Source of the DNA: Sthenelais limicola
Lineage: Eukaryota; Annelida; Polychaeta; Phyllodocida; Sigalionidae
DNA length: 64,000 bases
Direction of reading: 5' to 3'
NCBI GenBank assembly: GCA_942159475.1
Contig: OW804094.1
Coordinates: forward strand, 126,218,755-126,282,754
The notes below the pieces were generated by a model. The model searched no databases and was not told the origin of the DNA. It worked only from the letters and a program-made list of their open reading frames with translations. The position numbers and the translations under genes are program-made. This document shows positions 18,533 to 31,682 of this stretch, piece after piece (position 1 is the stretch's first letter; every line of letters begins with the position of its first letter).

Positions 18533-21500
18533 CTAAAAGACAAAAGGAAAAATAATTATACTAACAGTCGAGAACAACACTTGACATCGGTATTTAGATT
18601 ATTACAACTCAATTTACGATTTTAAAACACCTTTTATTACATTTTCCCACGAACGAACGATGCAGAAATGCAGTCTCACAGGGGACATTACAATTACTAT
18701 TTAGGAATTGTAGAACACCTCAGAGAGGAATTATAATACCATCAAAGGCTCCTTCGACACAAATGTCTGAATTAGCTCCCCCTAATATTCCATTAATACT
18801 TTCTATCCTCTTATCCTACGAAGAATCTAGATGAATATGAACTTCACCGTTCGTAAGAAACGATAGTGGCTGGTTTTGGTAGGACTGTAGGCCCAATAAT
18901 TGCCTTTATGTCTCTTTTATCGACAGTCCATTTCTTTCTGAGAGACAACTAATGACACTGAACCATATGTCTTCATTGCCCTGCGACAGTGCTCGTTAAG
19001 GCCGCAACACAAGACACCAGAATTGCCTTCACCGAAGCATTTGAAATGGCTTTAAGTTCCCTTTTATCCTTTGCCTCAAAAATGGCTTCCTATATGGCAT
19101 CCGATTATGGCCCGCCGTTTACCAACTCTACCTTGATATCTCTTTCTAAATACTTCAATCATTCTAGAAATGGGTATTGGAATGACAAACATAGCATTTT
19201 ATTTCCCTAAATCATTTAAGCCTTGGTGAAGCTTGTGGAAAAGAACAAGGCGACACAAGCGAAGCAAAGTGGGGGGAAATGAAGAGATATGGACGGGCGC
19301 GATTACACGCGGAGATAAAAAACCAACAAGCGAGGCAAGAATAATTCTGACCAGTGTTAAATTAAAGTGACCTGATTTTCTGTTTAAGCCGCGGGCTGCG
19401 ACCTTGAAGGGTCATTGTGTGTCACGTGGCCAGCCCCTGTCGGTGGTCCATCAGCCCTTGCCTGTCGGATGTCACTTACTTGACCAGTTTTATGTCTCGC
19501 TTATGGCAAACCTGCACCATACATTGCGAAGACCAACAATGGGCAATAGGTCTTGGAAGCAATGATGGGTGACATGCGAGCAAACAGTCGACTTTGGCCC
19601 TGTCCAAGCCAGTGATGATGGCCGGCGATTACTATACTTTCATTTGAGCATGACGAATACCGTGACAACGTGGAGAGGCAGAGCGCCCGTCTGGGGAAGA
19701 CTAATGGACCAGCTCCAACATCCTTCACCTCAGGTACTTGGCCTGGAAATCCATAAGTATTACATTCTCCCGTCCCCTTTCAGTTTCACCTTCCTACCCT
19801 GGCCCTCCACCCCATCCCAGCATCACCTCACCACCAGGACCTCCTAATACCAACACATACAGTTAGAAGTTCTCTCGTTTTCTTGGTCGAGGCAGCTGCT
19901 TCCGTCTATCACTCCCTTTAAGTACCACCGTATATATTCTTTCAATGGTATGCTCATTAGCATTAAAATTACTTACCTCTCGCTTACAATGTATCCTTCG
20001 TTGGGGCACAATAACAATTATTACAAGCTCCTCAAAAAGAAATACTTTCTAAGGAAGTTATAAAATATTAGTAGCTACGGAAATTAGCACTAAAGAAACC
20101 ATTCTACAGTTACATATTGCAAATATGAGGCAAACCATTTATATATGAGCCCCATTTATATATGCAGGACATACGTAAGAAACAAAAGCCCTGCCTATCT
20201 TATATAACTGAAAAGAACATTATATGTTTGATATATATTATTACTAAGTACGTGTATTACAATCTTTGGTACTGATTCTGCAATGCTTATGAGAAAGTAG
20301 TATTAGGGAATCGTCCGTCCTCATAGAGATATAGCATGTCTGATGAATATAATTTGATTGCACAATGTAAATCATCCTGAAACCAATTTCATCTCCACAG
20401 CATAACAGATGCTCAACTCTCATTACGCTCCCTATTGCCAGCCTTCCCTGTGTCATTTTTCCTCTATCAATGACTTGCTTTCTCGCATAAGAAAGACACA
20501 AAGAAAAGGGGACACCTCACCATCGCAACACAGGTTCCGATAGAGCTAAAGTGCTGATAACTTGATATCTGTTGGTGTGGAGTGCTCGCTCTCTTGGGAC
20601 ATGTCAACATAGAACGTTCATATTCCCACAAACCCAAGCCTTTTCCAGATGCGACCAAACTGATAAGCGCCGAACATACTGCTTGGGGGAAGTTTCCCTT
20701 CAGACAAAAACAGCATAAAACAGAGGCGAACGATGGGTGGCAACCGATAAAAAGAAATCATCCAGTATTATGTGTGTCATGATTGTTCCGAAATATGTCA
20801 CCGATGCGAGGGCTTTATCTTTAGTCAATGTTTCATTATTGAAATCAAAGTCGCCTGACAAGGAAGGAATTAAAAGGCTTTGATGTAATCACGGCAATGA
20901 TTTATCCATATTCCTCGAGATCATAAAGGAAATCGGCCATTAATTAAAAATCTAATAAATCAGGCGTTGATCCCGTTTGATCTGCGATGCCTTTACGTAA
21001 AAAACGGTTAAAATGAGGGAGACTGTGAAAATGGATGGCATATTACTTAGCGTTTTTGTCTGTAAGTAGTATAGGGAATTGTCTCCCGGACTCGGGGGAA
21101 GCGGAGGTGTAAAAATAATGTCACCTGTTGTGCAATCTTCATGACCTCCAATAATGGAAAAAAGCGGGCAAGGAACGGGCAACAGAACGGGCAAGGAAAG
21201 TATTGACAGTAGACAGATGAAGAATGGGATCAAAGCGTGGAGGGTTTGGGGGCCATTACGCCAGATGTCTCTCGTCATTAAGAAAAGAAAGACAGGTCTG
21301 AGCTGGTAGCCGAAGAGGGCGATCCGCCAAGCCCTGGATGACATGTTGGGGACTGGAGCTGCCACATGGAGGAATTATAGATGATAGATCATCGAGGACA
21401 TCCAACATTCGGTTAAAGCTCTTGTCTCGACGAAAAAATACAAATAAGACCCAGGGTATCATTGGAATTACCTTCACCGTTTGTGTCAAATACCCCTGAG

Positions 21501-24500
21501 AAAATGATCTCAGAATAGTTAATGTACTGCCGGCCGTTCCTCAGTTATCTTCCAAGGCATCGGCCCCAGGCTTTAAACTGTTAATCATTGGGGTGTCGTT
21601 GTAATGGGGAGTCACTTACATTTTTCATATAACACCAGGATGGATCTTTATCACTCCGATGATGCGCGAGGGGGCATTGGCACAGTTAGACAGCTTTCAG
21701 CTGGGTAGTGGAGCTTGTAAGATTGGCCCCAACTGACCGACGGAGGTGTGAGAAGGTTGGGGTCTATCGAAGTGAGTTATTGTAGCAAACACGGCATGTG
21801 CTTCTGTGATTGTGAATGGATGACAGGGAAAGGGTGGCTGAGGTGGAGGCAGGTGGCCTGCCCTGTCATTTACAGGGCCCCCATAGGGCAATATCGACTC
21901 TAGACTTGAGGACCAAGACCTGCAGTGTCGGGTCAACCTGGGGGCTTCTCAGTGGGACTAGCACTGACAACCCTACCATCCATCAAGCACCGAGCCTAGC
22001 TTCAGTCAGTGACAGCAACCACCATAGCTACATCAACCTCCAACCCCCTCCCTACAGCCAAACTATTACGAAGCATACAGTCTGCAGGACTGGCATGCCA
22101 CTCCCAATTTTCCTCCGTTGCACCCATACGCCAGATTACTTTCCAGCTCGCAGTCAGGCGAGTGTGAATTTCTCGGAGAGGTTGAGGGAGGGTGGGGGCG
22201 ACTGGAGGTCCAATAACCACTGGAAAAGGAGACACCACTTGCTGGTGAGCACCTATCCATTACCCTGACCACACAACTGATGTGGTCTTAGGCCCTAGTG
22301 ACCACAGAGAAAAGTAGCTCTTGGACAGCGAGGTGACAGTAAGCAGTGCTAAACATGCCGGTCATTGCACTGCCAATTCCACGTGGGTAAATGAAGCTAG
22401 GCCAACCTTCCTCAGGGGACTGGATCCTGCATGCGCATTCAGCCTACCTTTGCTCGGGGACTCGAGGGAAACGTCCCACACCTGGCATTGACTTACGGTT
22501 TCTCGAAAGGTTAAAGAAGCTCTTGATCAAATACAAGAACTTCTTCTAGGCAGAGCAAACCTAAAAATCTATGTTCCCAATGAAATGCATCTTAATCGCA
22601 CTGTTCCATTGACATTAATTAGTTGACAAGTTCATTATATAGAATCACTGTGATACCAATAAAAAAGCAATGATCATTGTAAGATTTCGGCGTCTATACC
22701 TAACATAATGATCCAATGCAATGAGTAATTCATAGAGGAAGAATATACATAGATGTAATAAGCCTCTTGTCACTGTATGTATAGATTCTACAGTGATCAC
22801 ACAACTTGTGTGATGCGATTGAGATCAAAGGCTCCCATTCTTATGGATGTTTGACAGCAGGTTTTGATCATTGGCAAAGGGTAGCCAAGTAGAAACACAC
22901 CCACTGCAGTCGTCCCCTGACGCTATGGTCGCCTCAAGGACCCCTATATAGTATTCGCAATGTTTCACAGATAAAGATTGGCCTCGATAGCTGCTACCTG
23001 TCAATTACGTCAATAAACACCATCTACCCCTTTCCTGAAATATCACCAGAGTCGCACATTAATAATTTACACTTGTAATCAGGATGAAATGAGCACGGCT
23101 TAGGGGAAAAGGGTGGTTAATTATCAATGTTAATTGGTATCGTTTTAGAATGTGATTTATTCGTGCAAAACTCGTAACAAGCTTTCAACAAAGCCTAATC
23201 ACTTGCGGTTCTAAGAGCGTAAGGATCTTTAAGAAATGGCATTGACTAAAGAAAGTAAAATGTGTGTATTGTCGGCGGGCACCCTGTATTGGGATGATAC
23301 TGTTCATTATCACAGTCTCTCGGGAGGAAGGAATGGGGGGCGGACATTGTCTCGGGAACAGTCCTATGGCGAAAATCATTTTGCTCAATAAGTGCACAGT
23401 GAGTTATTTCATGGGCGGCGCGCAGTGAATGGGCTGCGCATCGAGAGGATGTATGCCATCGAATGACCTTCTGCAGCCCTCTCTGAGGCTAGCATTGCTG
23501 CTACACGAGTTTGAGCATCGTTCTTCATCAAAAGGCTGGGCCCCTTTTGCAGTTGCACCCGGGCGAGTCCACCGCCTCTCTCTCTCTATGGTGATTAAGG
23601 CCCTACGTTTTTCTTGCCTAATTATCGGGGGATGATGACAGTATTAATGGCCAAGGGAATCAAGTCCCCGGATAAGAGTGAAAATCGCAACTCTCCTTTT
23701 CAGGTTAACACGCTTTTTCGCTTAGCCCATTTCGTGTACATATGGCATCCGAATAATGCGCATTATAGTGGTCCCAATAGTTCGAGCTGCCACAAAACAA
23801 AATATATCGTTATTCAAAAGCCTTGTGTGGCGCTGATGTTGCAGATCCGAAGGGGCGAGAGGGAAAAAACCCAAGATGGGATGCCTACAAAACTCCTGTC
23901 TTTTCCGTTTCATCGATTGCTTAAATGCAAAAAGGGGACAGAGGACGATTCATCAGTGCCTCTTTAATTTGGCAAACACCTTTCTTTCGCTCATTGCCGA
24001 GGGTTGGGTGCATTGGATGATGGGGGCTCGTGTGGTGATGATGGTGGTAGCGGTGGCGGTGGTGGTGGTGGTGGTGTGGTGGCATTGCTGCCATGTAGAC
24101 AAGGTGGGGCGCTGGGTTTGGGAGCAGCTCCTGGGAGGGAACCACTGATGGGGAGCATATTGGCGATGTCAGCCAGAGTCCGAGCTATGCCTCCCCACCA
24201 GTAGTTGTCGGCTGTTCAATAGACTGTCAGTCAGGATAACCGGGACCCACAGGAGTTTCCAGCACTCAGGACCGGGCAATGAGGAGCCCCCGATAGGCGG
24301 TATGGGAAGTTAATCAAAGCCCAAAGAACAGAACAGCTTATATTAAAGCCCGGTTATGATGCCGCGTGCACCCACGCTTCTACTACTACTACTACTACTT
24401 CTACTACTACTACCCTACCCTACAACCACTAGCTCCACCATGTTCATGTCAGACCTACATGCTAAACGAGGGGGGCTGTGGAAGTAAACGTTTAGACATT

Positions 24501-26951
24501 GATCATTCATGTGGTGGATGCGTGGGGCGAGTGAGGTGAGGAGGAGGGGGTGGGGGAGGGATTGGGCTGGGGGGGGGGGGGGTTACGATAGTGCACTGGA
24601 GGAGAATGAGGACGATCGGGTGGGGGGGATATGGAGGGACTATTGTGGATGCTCGCTTACCCATTTACTCCCCAGCCTAATTAGTGAATAATAATGAAGC
24701 CAGAGGTTGATCTGCCGAGCCACGGTAGGGAAACGTTGGCTCATTAGTGAGCTATTAGAAACGTGTAACAACTGCGAGGGGCAGGAATACGTAAACATAA
24801 CACACCGGTCTGACTCTATGATAGACATTCAATAAAAAAAAACTTCTAACAGAGGAGGATATGGCATACATCTATAATTATTCAGACCACCCTAATCAGA
24901 CACATGTCATTAAAAAGAACCTCCCCGATAAAGACACCCCTGCGATGTCTTTTAAACAGCTCTTCATCTACTAAGCACTCAGCAGGTTGTAGCCTTCAAA
25001 CATATTCCAGAGCGGGGAATTGAGTTTTAATTACATATTATAGGATTATCGAACCTGTGCAGACCCTATACTTAATTCATAGACCCAGGACAGCCATATA
25101 AATGATGACTCTGTGTGTGGATTACCAGCATCTGATGCTCGAGGCTGACATCCCCCTCCTATAATACCAAAGATGCTAATACTAGGTAATACCAGCTTTT
25201 GCCACCTCCAAATATTCAACATGAGCCACCTCTATAGTACGACCACCACCACCACAGCCACCACCACTGCCATACAACTTCTCCTACCCCTGCTGCCTTC
25301 TACAGATCAGAAGACGCTAATCTAAACACAATGCTATTAGTGAGCCGATTGGACGGCCAGATCCGCCTGGGGTCAGCACTGATCCATCTTACGTCATCAC
25401 ATCTCTAGATCTAGACTGTCGTCGTCGTCGACGAATGGCCATGCACGGGCTCCATATGTACATCGCCGGCTCTGCTTCCTGTCCAACATCACATGAAAGA
25501 CATTGACTCAAAGCTCTGCCTAAGTCTATTATCTAATCTCAGACAGACATGCAGAATTTGGCGGAAGGTATAAAAAGGGGGGATAGACAGATACGCAGCA
25601 TCGAGAAAAACATCTGATCTTGTATCCACGAATCTTGCTTCATCAAAGCTAACATTATGATCATGTGTGTGTTTACAAACCATCGAACATAATATTAACG
25701 GGAGTATTCGTGCTCAGTACTTGCTGCAACCCTTGTGATGATATACATTCGGGGGTTTATGAATATTTCCTCCCAAGTGAAGTCCTCCATTGAGGAAAAA
25801 AGCTGATAAGTTTTTGTACAGGCCCTAAATTCAAGGAAGTTTGTGCTTTGGGGAGGATAAAGAATGCAGGGTAGAGTGATTCTTGCCTAATAACAAATCC
25901 TTCAGTGAGCTTCATGATGTCGATAAGACTAATGTATGCTCAAGCCACAAATACCTTAGATACTCCCTTCGGACTGGTAAACACAAGACTCGTCTCCGGT
26001 CCTCATTCATAAGTCATCTACACGCTCTTGTAGAATTACTATAGTAAGTGATACTCTGCCTCGCTCACACGCTGCCACCAAAGCCTTTCTACACTGCCTG
26101 TTATCTTAAGGCGAAGTAAATAATTCTAAATACGGTGAAACTGGGAGATATAATTGTATCATAAAGAACGCCACATGGGTACCCCGCTGTGCGATTTGTC
26201 AGTATAGTGAATGGCTTCGGAAGTGGCTTCCTGTTTGGCTTCCTATTGGCTTAACGCGAGTCGTCGCCAAGGTAACGACAGGCAATGGCTCCATGGTGAC
26301 CAGGACGCCTAAGATGAGAACATGGTTTGATGACATAACCTTAGTATACTTCTCATTGTAGTGCTACCCCAAGGCAAGAGGACCTCCCACATGGCTGCGC
26401 TATGTGATCAATAGTGAACAATAGGGCCAAGGGCTATCGCCATTCTGCAGATGTTGGTTTAGAAGAACCCTGGCTTCACTCATATTAGTGAGTTACAAAT
26501 CACTCGCACAGTCAAATAGCTTCAAATAGCTGCCACCACTGCCAGTTCGTTCCCTCGTAGGATACATTTCCACAGCAAATGTGCGAGGGAAAACCCTACT
26601 CCTTCCCAATATTAGCATCTCAAACAAGGGGAAAGTGAAGTAGTAGACAGAGAAAGGGGTATTTCCGAATGTTGACTGTGGAAATGTTTTCAGGGAATGT
26701 TATAATCGTGTTTATCTGGGCTTAATTTCCTGAAACACCGCCGGGCTGAGACTTTGCGAACTGCGGGTGAAATTAATAAGCTTCCGATTGATTGGGCTGA
26801 ATAATGGTGGCTATAATTAATCAGGCTGCAAGCAACTGCTTCTCGAGCGAGCAGGATAAATGTGGGCCTCACTAAAGCCTGCTGGAGGAGCTTTGTGTTG
26901 GGCTGTTACCGGTGACAAGGTACAGGAGACCTGACATGATAATACTCTCAC
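18533..26951 (-). other. Presumed first intron
   Basis: This stretch is non-coding by my reading. It contains a (GGT)n tract (24035-24082), a (TAC)n tract (24379-24413), a G-rich, quadruplex-prone block with a 14-G run (24539-24583), and a 150-codon open frame on the plus strand (21816-22268) of doubtful meaning. Several strong isolated minus-strand donors occur (for example before 19491, 19977 and 21620), but none is preceded by a convincing initial or internal exon. Confidence 0.5.
24379..24413. repeat. (TAC)n microsatellite
   Basis: About eleven TAC/CTA units occur with one interruption (ttc). A similar (TAC)n tract recurs at about 60988-61016. Confidence 0.95.
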
Positions 26952-27260
26952 CTCACCCTCCAGCTCCATGAATAACGGATTAAAGACTTCCGCAGCATGA
27001 TATAAACGCAAGGGGTCCTCAGAGTCGAGTCTGGGCTCGGCAAAGAAGGCGGGGAAGCAACCCCCTCCACCTACCCACCCCTCCCACCCTCTCCCCTTTT
27101 GCAGCAGACCCCGGTCACGCAATAATGTATTTACAGAGTTTTTGTATGCACAAATGTACTTCGGCGACCAGAAGAAGATGCGGACGTTTGGATACGCTGA
27201 TGTGGACTTCCGGCCGATGCGTGCGCAGCAAATCAATGATGGAAGGTCCCGGTGGTCCAT
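26952..27260 (-). CDS. Candidate first coding exon of the RBPMS/cpo-like gene
   Basis: An ATG at 27258-27260 in strong context (aagATGG) opens 103 codons, without a stop, to a good donor GAG|gtgaga in phase 0, exactly what the acceptor of the VRT exon needs. The product starts MDHRDLPSLICCARIGRKST and ends LFMELEGE, so the junction would read [16 protein letters not shown]; vertebrate RBPMS likewise has Glu residues directly before VRT. This is part of the longest open frame in the window. A TATA-like motif lies about 90 nt upstream of the ATG with no other ATG between. Against it, the middle is a G-rich low-complexity run (GWEGWVGGGGC) and no part is recognisably conserved. A shorter start at MELEGE is also possible. 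Confidence 0.4.
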
Positions 27261-27347
27261 CTTAATTGGACCAATATCACAGGACAAATCAATTACTTAT
27301 CTAAATGAAATCAATGGCTAAATCCTGACCCAGAGCCGATGCTGGTG

Positions 27348-27356
27348 TTATATAAA
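27348..27356 (-). promoter_or_regulatory. TATA-like motif upstream of the candidate first exon
   Basis: On the minus strand ccagTTTATATAAca lies about 90 nt upstream of the ATG at 27260, giving a possible 5' UTR of about 60 nt. A second match (TATATAAG) lies at 27545-27552. Such motifs are frequent in AT-rich DNA. Confidence 0.25.
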
Positions 27357-30300
27357 CTGGAGTGGCAGTATGATGACACATGACGAGAAGGAACAGAGGG
27401 GCTATATCATATTCACGTTTACACACATCATGTGTCAGGTCTATGTGAGGACCATTACGCGCATAGACTTTATGAATCAATATTTTACTTTGCATGCAAA
27501 AAGAACAGATCATCTAGCTTCAAGATCTGTATTTACCCTAGAGGCTTATATAGACCCATAAAGCTCATGGCGGGGTAGAATGCTTTCATCGTTATTAGTA
27601 TGTCTGAAGTGTGCCCTTGTATTTTTAAAACGGTCGCCGCAACATAGACAATACTGTTACACCCGCTACCAGGCAGGCACCTCATTCAATATTAGAGCGA
27701 CCTGGATTGTTGCAAAGCGATGGCATGCCATGATCACAAGTAACTCCAAGGCACCATCCCCCGACATCTATGACTAAAATGTTCGATCTGTTCGCTATTT
27801 ACGTAATTGTGAATTAGAGGATTGCCAAGGCCTTAATCTGTGATTACTCCGACGCAGATCACCCATAATGAATCCCAGAAAACACCATCAAAATAATTAC
27901 CGATTCAATTTGTCACCCAAGCATGATACGGAGATGTGGCAGACAGGCAGACAAACGGTGGAAGAGGTATAGAGAGAGGAGAGGGGGATGAGAGGATGAT
28001 GAGAGGAGAGACACAGAGAGACCGACAGAGACAGTGGAAAGAGACATACAGGTGAATATGCGACCACGAGGCGTCAGCCTGGAAATAAGGGAGAGGTTTG
28101 TTATCGCTATTTACGAGACCATGTTGCTCATCGTATTGGTTTGCTGTCTTTTTACAAGGTTCCTGGCCTCGGGCTCCATTGACTCTTTGTGGAAAAAAAC
28201 ATGCTTTGCCTGTGCAAGCAGAGGGAAGGATGCATGCAACTGAAGGCATGCAAAGGTAGCATTACAAGCGATGGTAGATGTACGGGCCCGTGCAGTCTTG
28301 CCGATCCAATGTCGTGACACGAACGATACCTCCTATATTTGATGCATAGCAACCCTTTCAGGAGTCACTTAAATGTCATCATTATGCTAGACAATAAAGT
28401 TGTAGAAGTGCCTCCTCTATCGGTCGGCAGACGGCATGGTAAAATATCCACTGATAATGTTAGGATGATACATCGATATAGTCCCATTGCCTTCCATATA
28501 ATGCTCCCACCCCCAATTGGAGACGCCCTAATGGGAGGGCCATTTCCAGAGACATAAGCCAAAAGCAAAGGAAGTGAAAAATCCTGCAGCAATTTTCCTC
28601 TATTACAGGCCATAGGCAGGCAAAACAAGTGTGTGCCGTAAAAAAGTAACAGCAATAGATCCGCATATATATATTTGTGGCGTGGAAAGTAGGGAGTTTG
28701 TAAAGGGTGGCGTTGGTTTGTTTTCTACAATAGACAAGCACTGAGGGGACTGATATTTATTGTCGAGGATTTGCGGGGACAATAATACTGTCATAAATAG
28801 GTTGCCCTGACTACAGTTGCTTTCAATAGCAGGCGTCTTATTGTGGCCCGCGGTGGGACAGACTGATCCACAATAAAACGCAGTGCTTGTTCCTCTCAGA
28901 TGAAACCATGTACTGTCATTCAGCATGGGGCCTGTAGGGGGGCCTGACAGGCCACGGACACCCAAAGCTCAGGATTATCTCTGGCGCAGAAGCTCGGCCG
29001 CCAGTGCCTCATACAGCAAATCTTCCACATCTTCTTATGTTTTATCTCAAATCTGATCGATCCTTTACCCCTCACTCCGTTAGGCTCATCTACTGGCATC
29101 CACGCTGCCTGTCAATCACCCCAGAAAAGTGGGCGTGTCCTAGTATATGACGCCCAGCGCCCTATTTACCGTGATCTGCTTGAGAACGCCCAGGAGGATG
29201 CAGGCCTTTATACAGAAGCCGCCTTTCAAGTGTACCCAAAGGACCAGCGTTGGAGGAAATTGCTTTGAAGCTAGGTACAATTAGCGCCGGGTACAGGCGA
29301 TGTTTAATATTGCACCATTTCTCCGGCCTTCTCAAAGATGCACCAATGCCCATGAGACATAGGAATAGACACAAGGAGGCAGTCAAGCATTGAAAGCCAG
29401 TCACACATGATCAATGGAGCCGTAAGCACACCTCTCTATCTGTTTGCCTTTATTAATCCTCCAAGACTATCTGATCAATGATAGTCACTTCGCACAAGCA
29501 TGTCCCCGGTTATATACAGTCAGCTCCGGAACCAAACTGTCACCGGCTCCCTCCCTTCCCCTATCCCAACAACTGTGTCTACAGAGCCTTCCCTGCCCCC
29601 CACCCCGACCCCCTACACACATTTTATTGATTCTAAATCGGGCCGCCTATTCTAAAAATAGATCGAAAGACAGTATCATTAATGTTGGAAGGGAAAGGTA
29701 GGAGAGAGAGGGAGCGGCTGGGCCATTCGTTAAATAAATGCTCACGTGGAGGAGGTGGTGGAGGAGGAGGAGGCGTTCGATTATCCTCCTGCGTACTGTT
29801 TATATGTGAGTAACAAATTCCCGACCAGTTGAGGAATAATTCATGGAGGGAACCTGCAGAGAGCATGCGTGTGTGCCATCAATCAACACTTGATGTTGAG
29901 ACAATTTATACGGTTCGATGTCTGATGGTGTGGTGCGCCAGTATAACACATTGATGGTATATAGTGTCACTGGAAACTGTTGTGGTGGTGCATGGTGGTC
30001 ACCATACCAACCCCTCACATACATGCACATAAGCCTGACAACACCCAAGTTTGGACTAGTGGCACAAAGTGGACCTGAGGAGAGGCGAGCTGATCATGCC
30101 AAGCCTCTCTCTCCATCCTCGATCCTCCTCCTGCTCATCTTTCTCCTGCAACTCTCAAAACATTCTAGTATGGTTAAAATGAGTCTTTCAAAAAAGGGAC
30201 CATGCAGTCGTACAGTTTCCAATCGTGTTCTTCCTCATGTTCCTGGGTTTAAACAACAATACAGACCCATACCAGAGCTCCTCAGACAAAATACTTCAAT

Positions 30301-31439
30301 GCATCTTTCTCATGGCAGATATCAGATTAGTGGAATTAATGAAATGCCAATAGCATTTCCCTGAGGAATTTCTTCTATCCGCGTGGATCCGCTAGAGAAC
30401 ATTTTATAAGAAAGCCCCAACACTTATTACTCGGTCAATTCGGATTGCGGCTCGATGACAATTAAAGGGGTTGAAGCAATTCATTTCCATCGCCAGACCG
30501 TATCTATTATTCAATGAAGTCAGAAGGATCTCTCTATAGTTGATTGCATCACCCCATTCGACCACCAATTAATTTTCAAATGCAATATGATATTCTTACA
30601 GTGCAGATTAAAGATTATCTCCTTGTGTCAGAGCCTCATTAATCCCGATTCAATCTTATTTCCAATAGTCGGATTGCAAGCCGCGATACCTAACTGTAAG
30701 GTAGTGTGTATTTAGGCAGCAGAACACTGAACAGACAAGCCAAATACCTTTATGGAATGTCCAAACACTCTCCCGATGCCTGGCCTCGAAAAGTGGCTTC
30801 GGGGTTGGCTTCAAATTAGACCTCTGGCTGCTGCTTGATACTTAAGTGAATAGCGACAGTGCACGGGGGTTTATCAAGGACACGACTGCTTTAAAGACAG
30901 ATGTTCCGAGAGGGTCTATACAATGTATTCTTGGTGCACTAACTGGGATGTTCTGCTTTACAATGCACTGGAATCAATAAACCCAGGGCCTGAAGATTGT
31001 TTGGATGATAGAGAAGGGGAGATGAGAGTTCTGCACTAAAGTTACTAGTCAACCTTATTCATCATGACAATGCCCACAATAAACAAACTACTAACCATTA
31101 TCATGATTGCAATATCGATCATGATTTAAAAAGAAATCAAATTTCAATAATTTACTTTTCAAATTAAAGCCCAATTATGATAATTCATGATAAATGTTCG
31201 AGTGAACTATAATGTGGTACAGCTTTAGCGTTCATCTAGCCGTGATACCTATAAGAGGATTAAGATCCTTCTTCATTCATATTCAATTACATACACCGCA
31301 AGGGGGAGCCTCCACATTTAATCCTGTCACGTTAATCTAGCCAACAATGCTATACGCGACTAGTAGAAGTGAAATTAAGACAGATGTCATAACTGTATTG
31401 TGGATGTGACACGCATTTTGCCTACATGATGGGGACATT

Positions 31440-31682
31440 GCCAAACGACCTCTCTCTCTCTTTCACTCTCTCTCTCTATGTCATTCACCCTCTCCCTCTA
31501 GCTCTAGTTCTCACCCTTTTTCTCTCTCTCTTTCACTCACTCGTTCTCTCCCTGTGTTTCACTCTCTATCGCTTTCACTCGCTCACTCACTCTCTCTGTC
31601 TTTCACTCACTCACTCTCTTTCTCTCAATCTCTCTCACTCTCTCTCTCACCCTCCCTTTCACTTTCTCTCCTTCCCTCTATA
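31440..31682. repeat. CT-rich microsatellite / polypyrimidine tract
   Basis: About 240 nt are composed almost only of C and T, with short units such as ctctct, tttcactc and actcactc. The open frames through it, rich in Ser, Leu and His, are artefacts of the repeat. Confidence 0.95.

Larger units (their letters stand above)
1..27260 (-). other. RBPMS/couch potato-family gene (partial; span of the model)
   Basis: This is the extent of the gene model assembled from the separate exons listed below. The three core RRM blocks, RNP2 ([10 protein letters not shown]), RNP1 (PVGFVTF) and the family signature GVRFDPDLPQTLRLEF, occur in order on the minus strand with canonical GT-AG borders and matching phases. 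That pattern is diagnostic of the RBPMS / cpo / MEC-8 family, whose members bind tandem CAC-containing RNA and control splicing or mRNA stability in neurons and muscle. The exon cuts as I recall them in vertebrate RBPMS fall at the same protein positions (before VRT, after the LFR-x-x-K segment, before PVGF, before G(V/I)RF). The 3' end of the longest isoform lies beyond position 1. The right boundary depends on which first exon is true. Confidence 0.85.

Noticed and set aside
19977..20048. Minus-strand 72-nt open segment between a good acceptor and GAG|gtaagt, phase 0, just upstream of the RNP2 exon
   Set aside because: The peptide (KVFLFEELVIIVIVPQ...) is very hydrophobic and A/T-driven, has no Met, and resembles nothing before an RRM in this family; probably chance splice-like sites.
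24004..24204. Gly- and Val/His-rich open frames on both strands
   Set aside because: They arise from the (GGT)n repeat and flanking low-complexity sequence.
29170..29270. Minus-strand segment reading VHLKGGFCIKACILLGVLKQ between AG and GT
   Set aside because: Acceptor has no pyrimidine tract, donor ACG|gtaaat is poor, no recognisable family and no neighbouring exon.
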